DNA of 60,977 nucleotides from a virus, in IMG/VR virus record IMGVR_UViG_3300042346_000439, positions 1 to 60,977 of that record; one strand, given 5' to 3'. Shown here piece after piece: positions 1 through 8,206 of the stretch. A program made the translations under genes and the position numbers. Each line of letters opens with the position of its first letter. Position 1 is the first letter of the stretch. The notes below the pieces were generated by a model, which saw nothing but the letters and a program-made list of their open reading frames with translations, was not told the origin of the DNA and searched no databases.

Positions 1-766
1 GTGTGCCATCTAGTGTACCTGTCAGACCAAATCTATACTTGCACTCTGTTAGTTTTGTTAGAATCGATATCAACGACTTTGCCTTAAACAAATGCGCTTC
101 ATCTCCAACAACTAATTCAAATTCTTCGAACCATTCTTTTGGCATCTTGTAAATTGACTGCCATGTAGATATGACAATGGGGCAATCAGTTTGTTTGCTT
201 GCACCTGACATAATCTGGTGTATGTATTTATCACTCTCAAATCCATAGTCCTCAAAGTCTTTGTATAGCTGTGCGACAAGTGAGATAGTGGGAACAATGA
301 TAAGAGTCTTGCAATTTAAATATCTCGCAATGAGATATATGATGAGTGACTTACCTGATGCTGTGGGTGATACTAATAGATTTCTTCTGCTACGTACAGC
401 ATGAATGAATGCATCTATTTGATAGTCTCTAACTTCAAATGGTATGCCTAGAGTATCAATGAAGTCTTTTGCTTCTGCTACAGAAAATTCATCATACGTT
501 TCTACTGATTCATCAAATTCAATTTCATACTCACGTTCTTTAGCAAACTTTTCTAAGTATGGAATCAAACCATAATAGATTTGTCTACTCTGTGAATTGA
601 ATAGTCGTATCTTTCCATCCCATATTTTATTTCTAAATGCGGGCATGAATTTGTAACCGGGAACGTAGAACGTGAAGTATTCATTTAACTCCATTGCATC
701 GGAATTCTCACACTTGATGTGTGCGTAGACTTCATCTACTTTTGAGATATAGAGTTTATTGTACAC
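1..766 (-). CDS. uvsW: UvsW-like DNA/RNA helicase, N-terminal 255 residues (cut by window edge)
   Basis: The frame is open from position 766 to the window edge, so the C-terminal half lies outside. Visible in order: an N-terminal T4 UvsW-type domain (GYKFMPAF..IWDGKIRLF, about residues 37-55), helicase motif I (SPTASGKS, 133-140), the DEAH box (GDEAH, 221-225) and motif III (GLTGT, 247-251). UvsW is a superfamily 2 helicase that remodels branched recombination and replication intermediates and unwinds R-loops. The first codon consistent with the UvsW N-terminus is GTG at 766, overlapping the end of uvsY, which suggests translational coupling. The uvsY-uvsW order is as in T4. Confidence 0.93.
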   Translation of the reverse strand, partial: MYNKLYISKVDEVYAHIKCENSDAMELNEYFTFYVPGYKFMPAFRNKIWDGKIRLFNSQSRQIYYGLIPYLEKFAKEREYEIEFDESVETYDEFSVAEAKDFIDTLGIPFEVRDYQIDAFIHAVRSRRNLLVSPTASGKSLIIYLIARYLNCKTLIIVPTISLVAQLYKDFEDYGFESDKYIHQIMSGASKQTDCPIVISTWQSIYKMPKEWFEEFELVVGDEAHLFKAKSLISILTKLTECKYRFGLTGTLDGT

Positions 767-1193
767 CTTGCGTAAACTTCTTCCATTCTATAGCATTCTT
801 AATCTGAAAATTGCGTTGGTTGACGTTCTTAAGGACTTCTTCCAGAAACGCTAACTTTTCTTTTTGATTGATTATGCGAACATTGTTGTGTATAATATCT
901 TTATCAGAATCAAGGTACATATCAACTTCATTCTTCATCAGACGCTTAACGAATGGCTCCCAATTGAGTTCGTCAAGTTCTTCTTGTGAAAGTTTTCCAT
1001 TGTAATACTCATACTTCTTCAAAGATAAATCTTTGCTTTGAAACTCAAGTGCTTTGAGTTTGCGTCTTTCGTCAAAATAAATTTTGAGATATTTACTGTG
1101 TAGTTCTGGTATCTTCAAAGATGCGATACCTAACTCTGTGGAGTCAACTGTAGCGTCTAGTCTCCACTCTTCCATCATTTGGTCTAAAGTCAT
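756..1193 (-). CDS. uvsY: UvsY recombination mediator
   Basis: At 145 residues it is close to T4 UvsY (137). The N-terminus (MTLDQMMEEWRLDATVDSTEL) and the pattern LHSKYLKIYFDERRKLKALE followed by a YYNGKLSQEEL segment match the UvsY family. UvsY loads the UvsX recombinase onto gp32-coated single-stranded DNA in recombination-dependent replication. A GAGGAA ribosome-binding site precedes the ATG. The gene sits between gp3 and uvsW, an order shared with cyanophage-like T4 relatives. It is rich in charged helices, as expected for this oligomeric protein. Confidence 0.9.
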   Translation of the reverse strand: MTLDQMMEEWRLDATVDSTELGIASLKIPELHSKYLKIYFDERRKLKALEFQSKDLSLKKYEYYNGKLSQEELDELNWEPFVKRLMKNEVDMYLDSDKDIIHNNVRIINQKEKLAFLEEVLKNVNQRNFQIKNAIEWKKFTQGVQ

Positions 1194-1250
1194 AATAATT
1201 CCTCAAGTCAATATTCGTATTCATCATAATAACACATTTAAAGGTAAATG

Positions 1251-1766
1251 TCAAATGTTTGTTGCTTCGTAGTAAGTATAATTAAACGTTGCCGTAGAAG
1301 TAATGAAGTCTTGATTATCTACAGATGAAAACTGCATGTCTCCTAAGTCTGTAGGATATACTCCATAGAAATCAATTTTAAAATTTGGATTATTTGCGTT
1401 TGTCTTAATGAATAATGTTGCGTCAGAAGTTACGCTATCAATTAATTCATCTTTATCTTTTAGCCCGCCTCTTTTATCAAATCCTTTTGGATTGCCTAGT
1501 TTGAATATCCAATTATATAATTCGTACCATGACTGCATATCTTCATCAACTATGAATGTTAAAGCTAATGTGCCAAAGTTGATTTGATTTCCTGGCACAC
1601 TTAATGCAGAAAATGGTGTGTTAACAGTAGTAGACTGTAAAGATATACTTGGTAGATTTACAGCTTGTACAAAATATGTGAAGTTGGGAATTCGTCTAAG
1701 AACAAAATCAAACTTGTTATTAGAAAGAAAACTTTTATTTACTGGTGTTGTCGTTAGGGTAGCCAT
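1251..1766 (-). CDS. 3: gp3 tail completion and sheath stabiliser protein
   Basis: At 171 residues it is close to T4 gp3 (176). The segment LALTFIVDEDMQSWYELYNWI corresponds to the T4 FIVDEELKSWIGMYEWM region, and the C-terminal pattern (IDFYGVYPTDLGDMQF then a TATFNYTYYE ending) also matches. gp3 caps the tail tube before head joining. Like gp19 and gp54 it has the tail-tube-type beta fold, so a tube-initiator role was considered, but the motif match favours gp3. A strong AGAGGAGA ribosome-binding site precedes the ATG, and a late promoter lies 19 bases upstream of the start. Confidence 0.85.
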   Translation of the reverse strand: MATLTTTPVNKSFLSNNKFDFVLRRIPNFTYFVQAVNLPSISLQSTTVNTPFSALSVPGNQINFGTLALTFIVDEDMQSWYELYNWIFKLGNPKGFDKRGGLKDKDELIDSVTSDATLFIKTNANNPNFKIDFYGVYPTDLGDMQFSSVDNQDFITSTATFNYTYYEATNI

Positions 1767-1785
1767 ATTATCTCCTCTTGTCTTC

Positions 1786-1793
1786 TATTTATG
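1786..1793 (-). promoter_or_regulatory. T4-type late promoter (CATAAATA) for gp3
   Basis: On the minus strand this reads CATAAATA, one base from the T4 late consensus TATAAATA. It lies just upstream of the gp3 ribosome-binding site and just downstream of the gp23 terminator. Confidence 0.7.
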
Positions 1794-1801
1794 CAGACAA
1801 A

Positions 1802-1827
1802 AAAAGAGGGCCCTAAGGCCCTCTTTT
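1802..1827 (-). terminator. Rho-independent terminator after gp23
   Basis: A perfect 11-base inverted repeat around the GC core AGAGGGCC/GGCCCTCT encloses a 4-base loop. Read on the minus strand it is followed by a run of seven T. It lies about 30 bases past the gp23 stop and ends the major capsid transcript; it is nearly symmetric but no plus-strand gene ends here. Confidence 0.9.
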
Positions 1828-1855
1828 GAATACCGATGTATCTCGGTTTAATCAA

Positions 1856-3187
1856 TTACATCAAGTTAGTAATTGCAATTCTACGATAGTAGACGTTCTT
1901 GTTAGCGAATGCTAATGTACCATCAGCCGCTGATGTTGCAAATGGGTTTGCAACCATGCCGTAGCGAGTCTTGAATCCAATTTTTGGTTGGAAAGAATCT
2001 TGACCAACTGCACGAACCATTTGCAATGGAACGTATGGGCAGTAGAACAAACCAGCGTCAAAAGCAGAAGAGCCTTTGTAACCGATTGTTGCATAGTGTG
2101 TACCAGATGTTGCGGCGAAATATGGATCGATATAAACCTTGATACGACCGTTCAATACACCAGCGAATGTGTTACCTGTGTCATCAACTTGTAAGTTGTT
2201 AGATGCAAGTGCTGGAGTGTAATCTAATACACCAGCCATTTGCAATGCAGATGCTACGTCTGAAGAACAGATAAGCACGTTACCTTTACCTCTACGAGTT
2301 GCTTTAGCAATTGCGTTAGACTCACGCTCCAATTGGAACATCAAGCCCTTGAACTTCTCAACTGACCAACGACCGTTAGCATCAACGTCAAGGTTGAATG
2401 TACCAGCAGTTGTAACGTTTTCTTGTGCGCCAACTGTAGCAGTCAAGTTGATAGTACGAACAACTTCACGGTTAATTTCAGCTAAGATTTCTGTAGAAAG
2501 AATGTTAGCCAATTCTTGTTCAGCATCCAAACCATGAACTGCTTTCAAGTCTTGTGCAAGTTCCATTGTGTATTCTGCTTTCAAAGCACGGCTACGTGCA
2601 GTAACAGCAACTTTTTCAATAGAGAATGCCATCTCTTGGAATGCTTGACCAGCGCCATCACCTAATGCTTCAGCTTGTGCTGTTGTCAAACCTGTACCAC
2701 GTGTGTACTCTGTACCACCAGACAAATCAGCAGGTGATGCACCTGTCTGTGATTGTGCTGTAGATGGGAATGCTGTGTTAGCTTCGTTGAACAAGGCTTC
2801 TGTGCCATCTTGTGTTTTGTAACGGCTACGCATCGCAAAGATCAAGCCTGTTGGACCTGTCATTGGCTGAACACCGCAAATGTCGTAAGCGATCAAGTTT
2901 GGTGCCGCACGGCGAACCAAGCTGATTAAAACTGGATCATAAATGTCGATTGAACCATCACCAGCTGTAGATGAAGATGCGCCCATATTGTTAGTAGGTG
3001 CGGCTTCAGAAAGCAACGATGTTTGGTTACGATAACCACCAGAACCTTGTGCGTCTTGACGGCAAGCAATTTCTTGGTTCTCAAGAAGTTGCGCTGTTAC
3101 GGAACGCTTATGGGAATCCTTGATTGCGGCTAAGTCGCCATGGTCAAGAACTGGTGCCCATTTTTTTAAAAGATTTTCTACGCTCAT
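1856..3187 (-). CDS. 23: gp23 major capsid protein precursor
   Basis: 443 residues against 521 in T4. Diagnostic stretches include RRAAPNLIAYDICGVQPM, AMRSRY, LAQDLKAVHGLDAEQEL, EINREVV, FAGVLNGRIKVYIDPY and a QPKIGFKTRYG ending. A prohead-protease site of the L-x-x-E type, SLLSE/AAP, is visible with cleavage expected after E61, equivalent to the T4 FLTE/AE site. The precursor assembles as hexamers on the gp22 core and is trimmed by gp21. It is shorter than T4 gp23 in the middle, consistent with a reduced insertion domain. It has its own late promoter at 3216 and terminator at 1802, as expected for a very highly expressed gene. Confidence 0.97.
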   Translation of the reverse strand: MSVENLLKKWAPVLDHGDLAAIKDSHKRSVTAQLLENQEIACRQDAQGSGGYRNQTSLLSEAAPTNNMGASSSTAGDGSIDIYDPVLISLVRRAAPNLIAYDICGVQPMTGPTGLIFAMRSRYKTQDGTEALFNEANTAFPSTAQSQTGASPADLSGGTEYTRGTGLTTAQAEALGDGAGQAFQEMAFSIEKVAVTARSRALKAEYTMELAQDLKAVHGLDAEQELANILSTEILAEINREVVRTINLTATVGAQENVTTAGTFNLDVDANGRWSVEKFKGLMFQLERESNAIAKATRRGKGNVLICSSDVASALQMAGVLDYTPALASNNLQVDDTGNTFAGVLNGRIKVYIDPYFAATSGTHYATIGYKGSSAFDAGLFYCPYVPLQMVRAVGQDSFQPKIGFKTRYGMVANPFATSAADGTLAFANKNVYYRRIAITNLM

Positions 3188-3215
3188 GTTTTTCTCCTTT
3201 GAGTATTGTTTAATT

Positions 3216-3223
3216 TATTTATA
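3216..3223 (-). promoter_or_regulatory. T4-type late promoter (TATAAATA) for gp23
   Basis: An exact TATAAATA on the minus strand lies 29 bases upstream of the gp23 ATG, with an AAAGGAG ribosome-binding site between them. Confidence 0.88.
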
Positions 3224-3228
3224 AAAAC

Positions 3229-4137
3229 TTATTTCTTGAGTGTTCTAGAAATATTTTGTACATAGTGGTTCATAACTGGAGTAAATGATTCTTCAATTGA
3301 AGTTGTATCATCGTCCAATGGAGCCGACTTTTTGACCGTTTCTTGTGTAGATCCATCAAAATATTTCTTTTTTGTTAAAAGAAGTTTTTCTTTGTAGTCT
3401 TGTTCTGAAACAAAATCAATTCCTTCTGCAAGAGATTTTAATTTTGCAAATTGAACTTCGCTAAGACCTTCTGAGACTTCGCTAACAATGTGTTCTTTTT
3501 TGAAGATATTGATTTGTGCATTCAAATTTGAAACTTCAGTAACTGCTTTGTCCAATTCAGACTCAAGTACTTCAACTTGTTCTGCGAATTGTTCAACAAC
3601 ATCTACTTTATCTTCTGGGATGTCAACATAGTGTTCTGTGAATAGGTTCTTTAAACCAATCATGAAATCTTCAACTAACTCAGCTTTGATACCTTTTTCA
3701 ATAGCAAGTTTGTTCTCTTCCATCCACTCAGTAACGACATACTCAAGGTATTCGTCAACTTTTGTAACCAAATTTTCGTTGATAGATGCAACTTCTGCAT
3801 CAAGTTTAGTTGCATAGTGTTCTTCAATTGAAATAACTGCTTCTTCTACTTTAGAATGAATAGCCGCTTCAAAAATTGATTGTGCATTCTGCTTGAATTC
3901 TTCAGAAAGAGATTCACCAGAGAAAATAGCATCAATGTCTTCTTTCATTTTTGCTTTCTTTTTCTCTTTCATCATCTTTTCTTCTTCATCATCTTCCATG
4001 TCTTCTTCATCATCTTTAGACTTTTCACCCTTTTTGCCTTTTTTATCAATATAGGCTTTAAGAGCAGGTGGCATTTCACCTTCTTCTAAGTTTTTGTTTT
4101 CAAGGTCTTCAACCTTGTCCATTACTTGTTCTGTCAT
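3229..4137 (-). CDS. 22: gp22 prohead core scaffolding protein
   Basis: 302 residues and very highly charged. There is an acidic/lysine-rich block around residues 25-70, then long predicted helices (for example FAEQVEVLESELDKAVTEV) typical of coiled-coil scaffold proteins, and a C-terminal ending resembling gp22 (EESFTPVMNHYVQNISRTL). The position between the gp21 protease and gp23 is the T4 arrangement. gp22 forms the internal core on which the capsid assembles and is digested to peptides by gp21. T4 gp22 is 269 residues; the extra length here is the charged N-terminal block. Confidence 0.9.
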   Translation of the reverse strand: MTEQVMDKVEDLENKNLEEGEMPPALKAYIDKKGKKGEKSKDDEEDMEDDEEEKMMKEKKKAKMKEDIDAIFSGESLSEEFKQNAQSIFEAAIHSKVEEAVISIEEHYATKLDAEVASINENLVTKVDEYLEYVVTEWMEENKLAIEKGIKAELVEDFMIGLKNLFTEHYVDIPEDKVDVVEQFAEQVEVLESELDKAVTEVSNLNAQINIFKKEHIVSEVSEGLSEVQFAKLKSLAEGIDFVSEQDYKEKLLLTKKKYFDGSTQETVKKSAPLDDDTTSIEESFTPVMNHYVQNISRTLKK

Positions 4138-4178
4138 AGCAGTCTCCTTTGTATGATATTTAAAATTATTAGTATATG

Positions 4179-4186
4179 TATTTATA
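4179..4186 (-). promoter_or_regulatory. T4-type late promoter (TATAAATA) for gp22
   Basis: An exact TATAAATA on the minus strand, 42 bases upstream of the gp22 start and between the gp21 stop and the gp22 ribosome-binding site (AGGAGACT). Confidence 0.85.
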
Positions 4187-4191
4187 AAAAA

Positions 4192-4842
4192 TTATAGCTT
4201 GGAGATAAAATCTTTGAACACTTTTATCATGTTTTCTTCTAAGTCCTTTTGTGAAGACTTTTGAATAACTTGTTTCTGTACTGAAACATCAGCTTCTCTA
4301 ATGATTCCGTTATCCCAAACCCACGCTTTATTTTCCATAATACCACGTACATATGCATCTGGTGCTGAAGGGTCTGCTACAATATCTGCACAAGTTGCAA
4401 GATAAAAGTCATTGCCAACAACCTTAACTCCATTCTTACCTTCAACAAGACTTCCTAGACCTCTTGTTGACACACCAACTACTGCACCTTCACTCATTAA
4501 GTTCTTTACAATGTTGCCGTATGGTGTGTCCATAATTTTTGCTTTGCCGATGAAATTGTTTCCATCTTGACGCAAACTTTTAGTAATGTGTGAAACACGT
4601 TCTAAATTGATTGTTGGACCATCTGGATGTCCCAACTCACCATAAGCACGATTCTTCATCACATACTCAGTAACATATCGGTCTGTTTCTTTTTGCAAAA
4701 CTTCTAACGGATACATTCTTTTGTTTCTGTTTTCTTGTTCTGCTTGCATGAAGATGCCTTCAATGAAGAAGTTTTTACCGCCCGCTTCGTTAGCTTCGGT
4801 GATGATATTTACTTGCTCATTGATTTCTGTAATTAGTTTCAT
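4192..4842 (-). CDS. 21: gp21 prohead maturation protease
   Basis: 216 residues, close to T4 gp21 (212). Family S77/S78-type protease motifs are visible: the catalytic histidine in GELGHP (H72) and the serine in GVSTRG (S125), with the neighbouring YPLEVLQKETDRYV and VSHITKSL segments. The N-terminus carries glutamates in an IITEANE context suitable for self-processing. It cleaves gp23, gp22 and internal head proteins after L/I-x-x-E-type sites and is then lost from the head. Its start overlaps the end of the upstream small basic gene by 4 bases (ATGA), so the pair is probably translationally coupled. Confidence 0.93.
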   Translation of the reverse strand: MKLITEINEQVNIITEANEAGGKNFFIEGIFMQAEQENRNKRMYPLEVLQKETDRYVTEYVMKNRAYGELGHPDGPTINLERVSHITKSLRQDGNNFIGKAKIMDTPYGNIVKNLMSEGAVVGVSTRGLGSLVEGKNGVKVVGNDFYLATCADIVADPSAPDAYVRGIMENKAWVWDNGIIREADVSVQKQVIQKSSQKDLEENMIKVFKDFISKL

Positions 4843-5129
4843 TTTAGTCCTGCTGATGTTCGTTTTCTAAGTGACTTTGTTCTCTTGCGTAAAATCAATG
4901 CGAGTTTTGGCGCACGTTTTCTAGCCGCTTTACGCTGTGCAATTCTACGATGCATTTTTTCTTGTGAAGACATTCTCACAAGTTTACCATTTAAAACTTT
5001 ATATCCTGGTGTCGCTGATACAGCTTTTCTGCGCTGAATAACTCCAGCACGTACTCTGTTAACTTTGACAAGCCTAGCTTCATCTAGTTGTTCTTCAGAC
5101 AAAGATATAAAATCTTTAAAGTTCAACAT
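4839..5129 (-). CDS. Small, very basic predicted internal head protein
   Basis: 96 residues, with more than a quarter Lys/Arg, especially after residue 58 (many RR, RK and KR pairs). The first residues, MLNFKDFISLSEEQLDEA, resemble the T4 capsid-targeting sequence of internal proteins (MKTYQEFIAEA): Met, a basic or aromatic residue, Phe-x-x-Phe-Ile, then a Glu suitable for gp21 cleavage. The gene sits directly upstream of gp21 in the head block. A plausible role is a DNA-condensing protein packed with the core. The exact family is not recognised; the gene is real by spacing (1-4 base junctions on both sides). Confidence 0.7.
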   Translation of the reverse strand: MLNFKDFISLSEEQLDEARLVKVNRVRAGVIQRRKAVSATPGYKVLNGKLVRMSSQEKMHRRIAQRKAARKRAPKLALILRKRTKSLRKRTSAGLK

Positions 5130-5130
5130 A

Positions 5131-5595
5131 TTAGCTACCGGTCACTCCATCATCGGTAGTTTCTCTGCTAGAATATCCAGCAGTTTTCTTACCTTCTAAT
5201 ATGAGTGTATATCCAGCACTAGCAGTAAAACCTGTAGTAGTCAACAAGATATCTCCATTAGCTCCAGCGCCAGCATTGTTTGTGAGTGGTGCTTGAAAAC
5301 TTGTTGTCAAATCTAAAGTGCCAGAGCCAGTTAAAGTTACGATAGTTGTGTTTGATGTTCCTCTCCACGCCAATGTAACTCTAGGGTCTTGCGCTGATGA
5401 AGTGCCTCTTGCCACATTCCAAAATATTTTATTGATTGACAACCGTTGAGTTGCTCCACCATCAGAAGCGACTAATGTGTTTGCAGAAACTTTTACAACG
5501 CCCGCTTCACCAGTGCCGTCAGACACATTAGTTAACTTAACTGCCCATGCAGTTGCGCTATCTTTTAGCGTTTGTGATGTTACTGTATCTGCCAT
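5131..5595 (-). CDS. Predicted beta-rich virion protein of unknown function
   Basis: 154 residues, rich in Thr, Ser, Gly and Ala with alternating beta-strand patterns (VTLAWRGTSNTTIVTLTGSG, YTLILEGKKTAGY). It has no charged coiled coil and no signal peptide. It lies between two core-type head genes with 1-base spacing, in the same late transcription unit as gp21/gp22. This composition is common in small capsid-decoration or surface proteins, but no named family is recognised, so a decoration role is only an inference from composition and position. Confidence 0.65.
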   Translation of the reverse strand: MADTVTSQTLKDSATAWAVKLTNVSDGTGEAGVVKVSANTLVASDGGATQRLSINKIFWNVARGTSSAQDPRVTLAWRGTSNTTIVTLTGSGTLDLTTSFQAPLTNNAGAGANGDILLTTTGFTASAGYTLILEGKKTAGYSSRETTDDGVTGS

Positions 5596-5596
5596 T

Positions 5597-6151
5597 TTAT
5601 TCTTCCGCTATAGTTTTTGCGAATGCTAAAAGTACTTCAGCATCTTCTTCTAACTGATTCAAAAAGATTTCTTGGTTGCTTTCATCTAACTGATCGTACA
5701 AATCAGAAAGTAAATCAACTTCTTCATTTTTTAAAGCACCACGTTTCTTTGCCGCATCAAGCATCGCTAATCTATCACGAACACCTTTAATGCCCGGTTT
5801 GATATCTTTAGCGGCTTTCTTTTCAGCGGCATTTGGATTGCTGATGTGCTTCATTGTAGTCTTAGACTGATGACTTTCAGCTTCACTCATTTTGTTCGTC
5901 ATCATTGCTTTTCTAGCGGCAAGAGCGGCTAGCTTCGCACGTTGGGCGGCCGCTTCTTTATCGTGCGGTTTTGGACTAGCCTTAACGTCTTTGTCGTATG
6001 CATCGCCTTCACCAAATGCTTGCTTGTTATCAAGCCTATTGCCTTTAGTTTTGACTTCATCATTCGCATATGCCATTTTATTGGCAATGCCGTCTTTATA
6101 CTTGACTCTTTCTACTTCATCCAACTGGATAAAACTTTTAAAGTTCTTCAT
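5597..6151 (-). CDS. Predicted prohead core / internal head protein (gp68-like position)
   Basis: 184 residues, helical, Lys/Ala/Asp/Glu-rich with almost no aromatic residues after the N-terminus. The start MKNFKSFIQLDEVERVK resembles the T4 capsid-targeting sequence (MKTYQEFIAEA) with an acidic residue for proteolytic trimming, and the C-terminus is strongly acidic. It overlaps the gp67-like gene by 14 bases and precedes gp21, the position held by gene 68 in T4. Likely a core component digested or trimmed by gp21. Direct sequence similarity to T4 gp68 could not be established by eye. Confidence 0.65.
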   Translation of the reverse strand: MKNFKSFIQLDEVERVKYKDGIANKMAYANDEVKTKGNRLDNKQAFGEGDAYDKDVKASPKPHDKEAAAQRAKLAALAARKAMMTNKMSEAESHQSKTTMKHISNPNAAEKKAAKDIKPGIKGVRDRLAMLDAAKKRGALKNEEVDLLSDLYDQLDESNQEIFLNQLEEDAEVLLAFAKTIAEE

Positions 6152-6359
6152 CTACATTTCCTTCTGAACTGGATTGAAATTCTTCTTCACCGTTAGATGC
6201 GACTTCTTCGCTATCTTTGAAAAGTGAACTAGCTAATTCCATTCTTTTAACTTCAATATGATTCTGTATCTTGTCGTTTAGTGCGTCAAGAATTGAGTTT
6301 TTAAACTCAGCTGGTCTTGCATCATATGCGTGTTGAATTGCTGTCTGTACATTTTCCAT
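6138..6359 (-). CDS. 67: gp67-like prohead core protein
   Basis: 73 residues (T4 gp67 is 80). It has an amphipathic N-terminal half (AEFKNSILDALNDKIQNHIE, then a VKRMELASSLF helix) followed by an acidic Glu/Ser-rich tail, the same architecture as T4 gp67: helix, then acidic tail. gp67 is a small prohead core component needed for correct head length and is degraded on maturation. It is the first gene after the late promoter at 6385 and starts the head-assembly operon. The order 67-(68)-21-22-23 follows T4. Confidence 0.72.
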   Translation of the reverse strand: MENVQTAIQHAYDARPAEFKNSILDALNDKIQNHIEVKRMELASSLFKDSEEVASNGEEEFQSSSEGNVDEEL

Positions 6360-6384
6360 GTTATATTTCCTTTGTTTGCTAACT

Positions 6385-6392
6385 TATTTATA
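6385..6392 (-). promoter_or_regulatory. T4-type late promoter (TATAAATA) for the prohead operon
   Basis: An exact TATAAATA on the minus strand, 26 bases upstream of the gp67-like start, between it and the stop of the fibre-type gene at 6404. Confidence 0.85.
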
Positions 6393-6403
6393 CTTTATCG
6401 ATT

Positions 6404-7207
6404 TTAAGCATTGTAATATGGCATTAAATAGTCTCTACCACCAATGTTTACAGATATGAATCCAACTGGATTGTTTGGCAATGTTGCACTTCCAGAAGTT
6501 GCTGTTTCTGATACGGCAGATGCAGGATTTACTCTAATACCACCTGCGATAACGACTGCATCATTCTCACCAACTTTAGAAATGTTGTCATCTTTAAAGA
6601 CAAGCAATCTATGAATATTATCAATGAATGTTGCAGTACCAAAATTGTTTGTTGGTGCAATGCCCAATGGTCCAATAACAAACCTAACCGATGGGTTAGA
6701 AACAACAAGTGTAGATTCGATTGATGGAAACGGAACATCTTCAATCTGCATATTGATTTGAAGATTTCCAAATGCTTCAGCAGATGCAATCGAAACTGGA
6801 CTAATTGCTGGTCTTACGTTTGGCTGTGAAACTTCAGCAACAGATTCTACTGAGTTTATAAAGATTCTACTATTAAGTTGTGCTGTTCCAAATGTTTGTT
6901 CGTTAACTGTAGAATTAACTGCAATCTTAAACTGTGGTAAGCTATCACCAAAACTTACAGTAGACTCTACTGAAGTTGCATATATTGTAGTATTGAGTTG
7001 TGTGGTTCCAAATGCAAGTGTACTTGCTACTGTATCTGGATACGCAATGAATATTGTTTTTGGTGTTCCGAAAAGGAGCACGGAATCGATGGCGTAATCG
7101 AATCTATCACCAAGTTGAAGTATGGTGTTTGACGATTCGGTTTGTACTTGTACATTTTGTACATCACTAATTATACCGTCAAGCTGTATGACTTGAGTAT
7201 TAGCCAT
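6404..7207 (-). CDS. Repeat-containing virion/fibre protein of unknown function
   Basis: 267 residues. The first 190 residues carry about five imperfect repeats of about 35 residues built on the pattern S-x-E-S-x-x-x-F-G followed by a short strand ending in I (for example ASTLAFGTTQLNTTI and NEQTFGTAQLNSRI). The C-terminus ends with a compact motif (GFISVNIGGRDYLMPYYNA) of a kind seen at the end of other T4-like virion surface proteins. No catalytic motif is visible. It is the last gene of the fibre cluster downstream of gp20, so a fibre or head-surface role is inferred. Function otherwise unknown. Confidence 0.65.
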   Translation of the reverse strand: MANTQVIQLDGIISDVQNVQVQTESSNTILQLGDRFDYAIDSVLLFGTPKTIFIAYPDTVASTLAFGTTQLNTTIYATSVESTVSFGDSLPQFKIAVNSTVNEQTFGTAQLNSRIFINSVESVAEVSQPNVRPAISPVSIASAEAFGNLQINMQIEDVPFPSIESTLVVSNPSVRFVIGPLGIAPTNNFGTATFIDNIHRLLVFKDDNISKVGENDAVVIAGGIRVNPASAVSETATSGSATLPNNPVGFISVNIGGRDYLMPYYNA

Positions 7208-7228
7208 GATTTAATTTATATCAAAAAA

Positions 7229-7630
7229 TTAAAGAGCAAAAATCTTACTTGATCCGCTAGAGAATGCAACAGAAATATCACCGCCGTTAGGTAGAATTGG
7301 AAGACCAGTTGCGCTATCAATGTACGCAATTAATCTAGATGTAGTCTGAATTCCAGTATCTTGGAATATCAATAATGCTTCACAATTTGCGCCAGTTACA
7401 GAACTGAATGTTGCATCATCTGCATCAAATACGCCATTTGTAATTGTTTTATTTGCCAATGTTGTTGACGAAATTACAGCAGAGTTTGACACTTCATTTC
7501 TAAATTGATGTGATGCACTATAAGTATAAACACCAGTATCAACAAGTGCTATAGTAATAGTGTTGGCTACCATATTGATGGAACCATTTAAAAATGCTTC
7601 TTTTGCTTTTGAGTAAAGTGCGTTTGCCAT
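7229..7630 (-). CDS. Conserved phage virion protein (tail-fibre-associated type)
   Basis: 133 residues. It follows a pattern seen in many tailed phages: MANALYSKAKEAFLNGSI at the N-terminus, then TITIALVDTG, a TNGVFDADDATFSSV stretch, and IAYIDSATGLPILPNGGDI before a short hydrophobic end. The function of this family is not known to me; members lie among tail or fibre genes, as here. A GGAGC ribosome-binding site precedes the ATG, and a late promoter is 24 bases upstream of the start. Likely a small beta-sandwich virion component. Confidence 0.7.
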   Translation of the reverse strand: MANALYSKAKEAFLNGSINMVANTITIALVDTGVYTYSASHQFRNEVSNSAVISSTTLANKTITNGVFDADDATFSSVTGANCEALLIFQDTGIQTTSRLIAYIDSATGLPILPNGGDISVAFSSGSSKIFAL

Positions 7631-7653
7631 GTAGATTGCTCCTAGTTTTTACT

Positions 7654-7661
7654 TATTTATA
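7654..7661 (-). promoter_or_regulatory. T4-type late promoter (TATAAATA)
   Basis: An exact TATAAATA on the minus strand, overlapping the stop region of the gene at 7657 and 24 bases upstream of the 133-residue virion gene. Confidence 0.85.
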
Positions 7662-8205
7662 AAACAACGGGTGTTCCGATTTTTATGAATGCTTTTGTTG
7701 ATGAGATTGCGTAACCAATTTTTAGAGAAAATGCCGCACCGTCAATTGTAGATGTTGTCACTATTGTGCCATTACTTCCAAGATACAATGACTGTTCTGG
7801 AGTCCAAGTCCATGACGGGTTTGTGATAGCACCAAAAGTAACTGTTTCACCAGCATTATCTAATACACCCAAAACTCTATCAATTTGACCTATTTCTAAT
7901 GATGTTGCAAGGACAGTTTGTGCATTAGCGTTCAAAGCAACAATCTTATATTGAGTTGCGGTAATATTGTCAAAGACTACGTTTAGAGACTCAGTAGCAC
8001 CAGCGCCACCAGTATTCGCTTGTGCATAAGCGGCATTGGCTTGTGCGAATGCAGAATTTGCAGTTGCAAAAGCGGCTATTACAAATGCACTATCAGCGAC
8101 ATCTTGTAGTTGTACGTCCCACGCATAACCATTCCACTTCCAAGTCTTACTTCCGACTGTGTGTGTTTGATTTAATGCTGGTGATGATGGAAAATTAAGT
8201 GCCAT
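7657..8205 (-). CDS. Fibre-type virion protein with ANxAxAQ repeats
   Basis: 182 residues. The N-terminus (MALNFPSSPALNQTHTVGSKTWKWNGYAWDV) is a common attachment motif of phage fibre and tip proteins of the form FPxxPxxGxTyt..g.tW.WNG.aWd. It is followed by a short Ala/Asn repeat (FATANSAFAQANAAYAQANT) like that in the adjacent 1250-residue fibre, then a C-terminal beta domain of about 110 residues. It begins 1 base after the large fibre gene, so the two are co-expressed. The shared repeat suggests the two proteins co-assemble or were derived from one another. Confidence 0.7.
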   Translation of the reverse strand: MALNFPSSPALNQTHTVGSKTWKWNGYAWDVQLQDVADSAFVIAAFATANSAFAQANAAYAQANTGGAGATESLNVVFDNITATQYKIVALNANAQTVLATSLEIGQIDRVLGVLDNAGETVTFGAITNPSWTWTPEQSLYLGSNGTIVTTSTIDGAAFSLKIGYAISSTKAFIKIGTPVVL

Positions 8206-8206
8206 G

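Noticed and set aside
112-297. A 61-residue minus-strand open frame near the left end
   Set aside because: It is out of frame with the continuous UvsW coding sequence that covers 1-766 with all helicase motifs.
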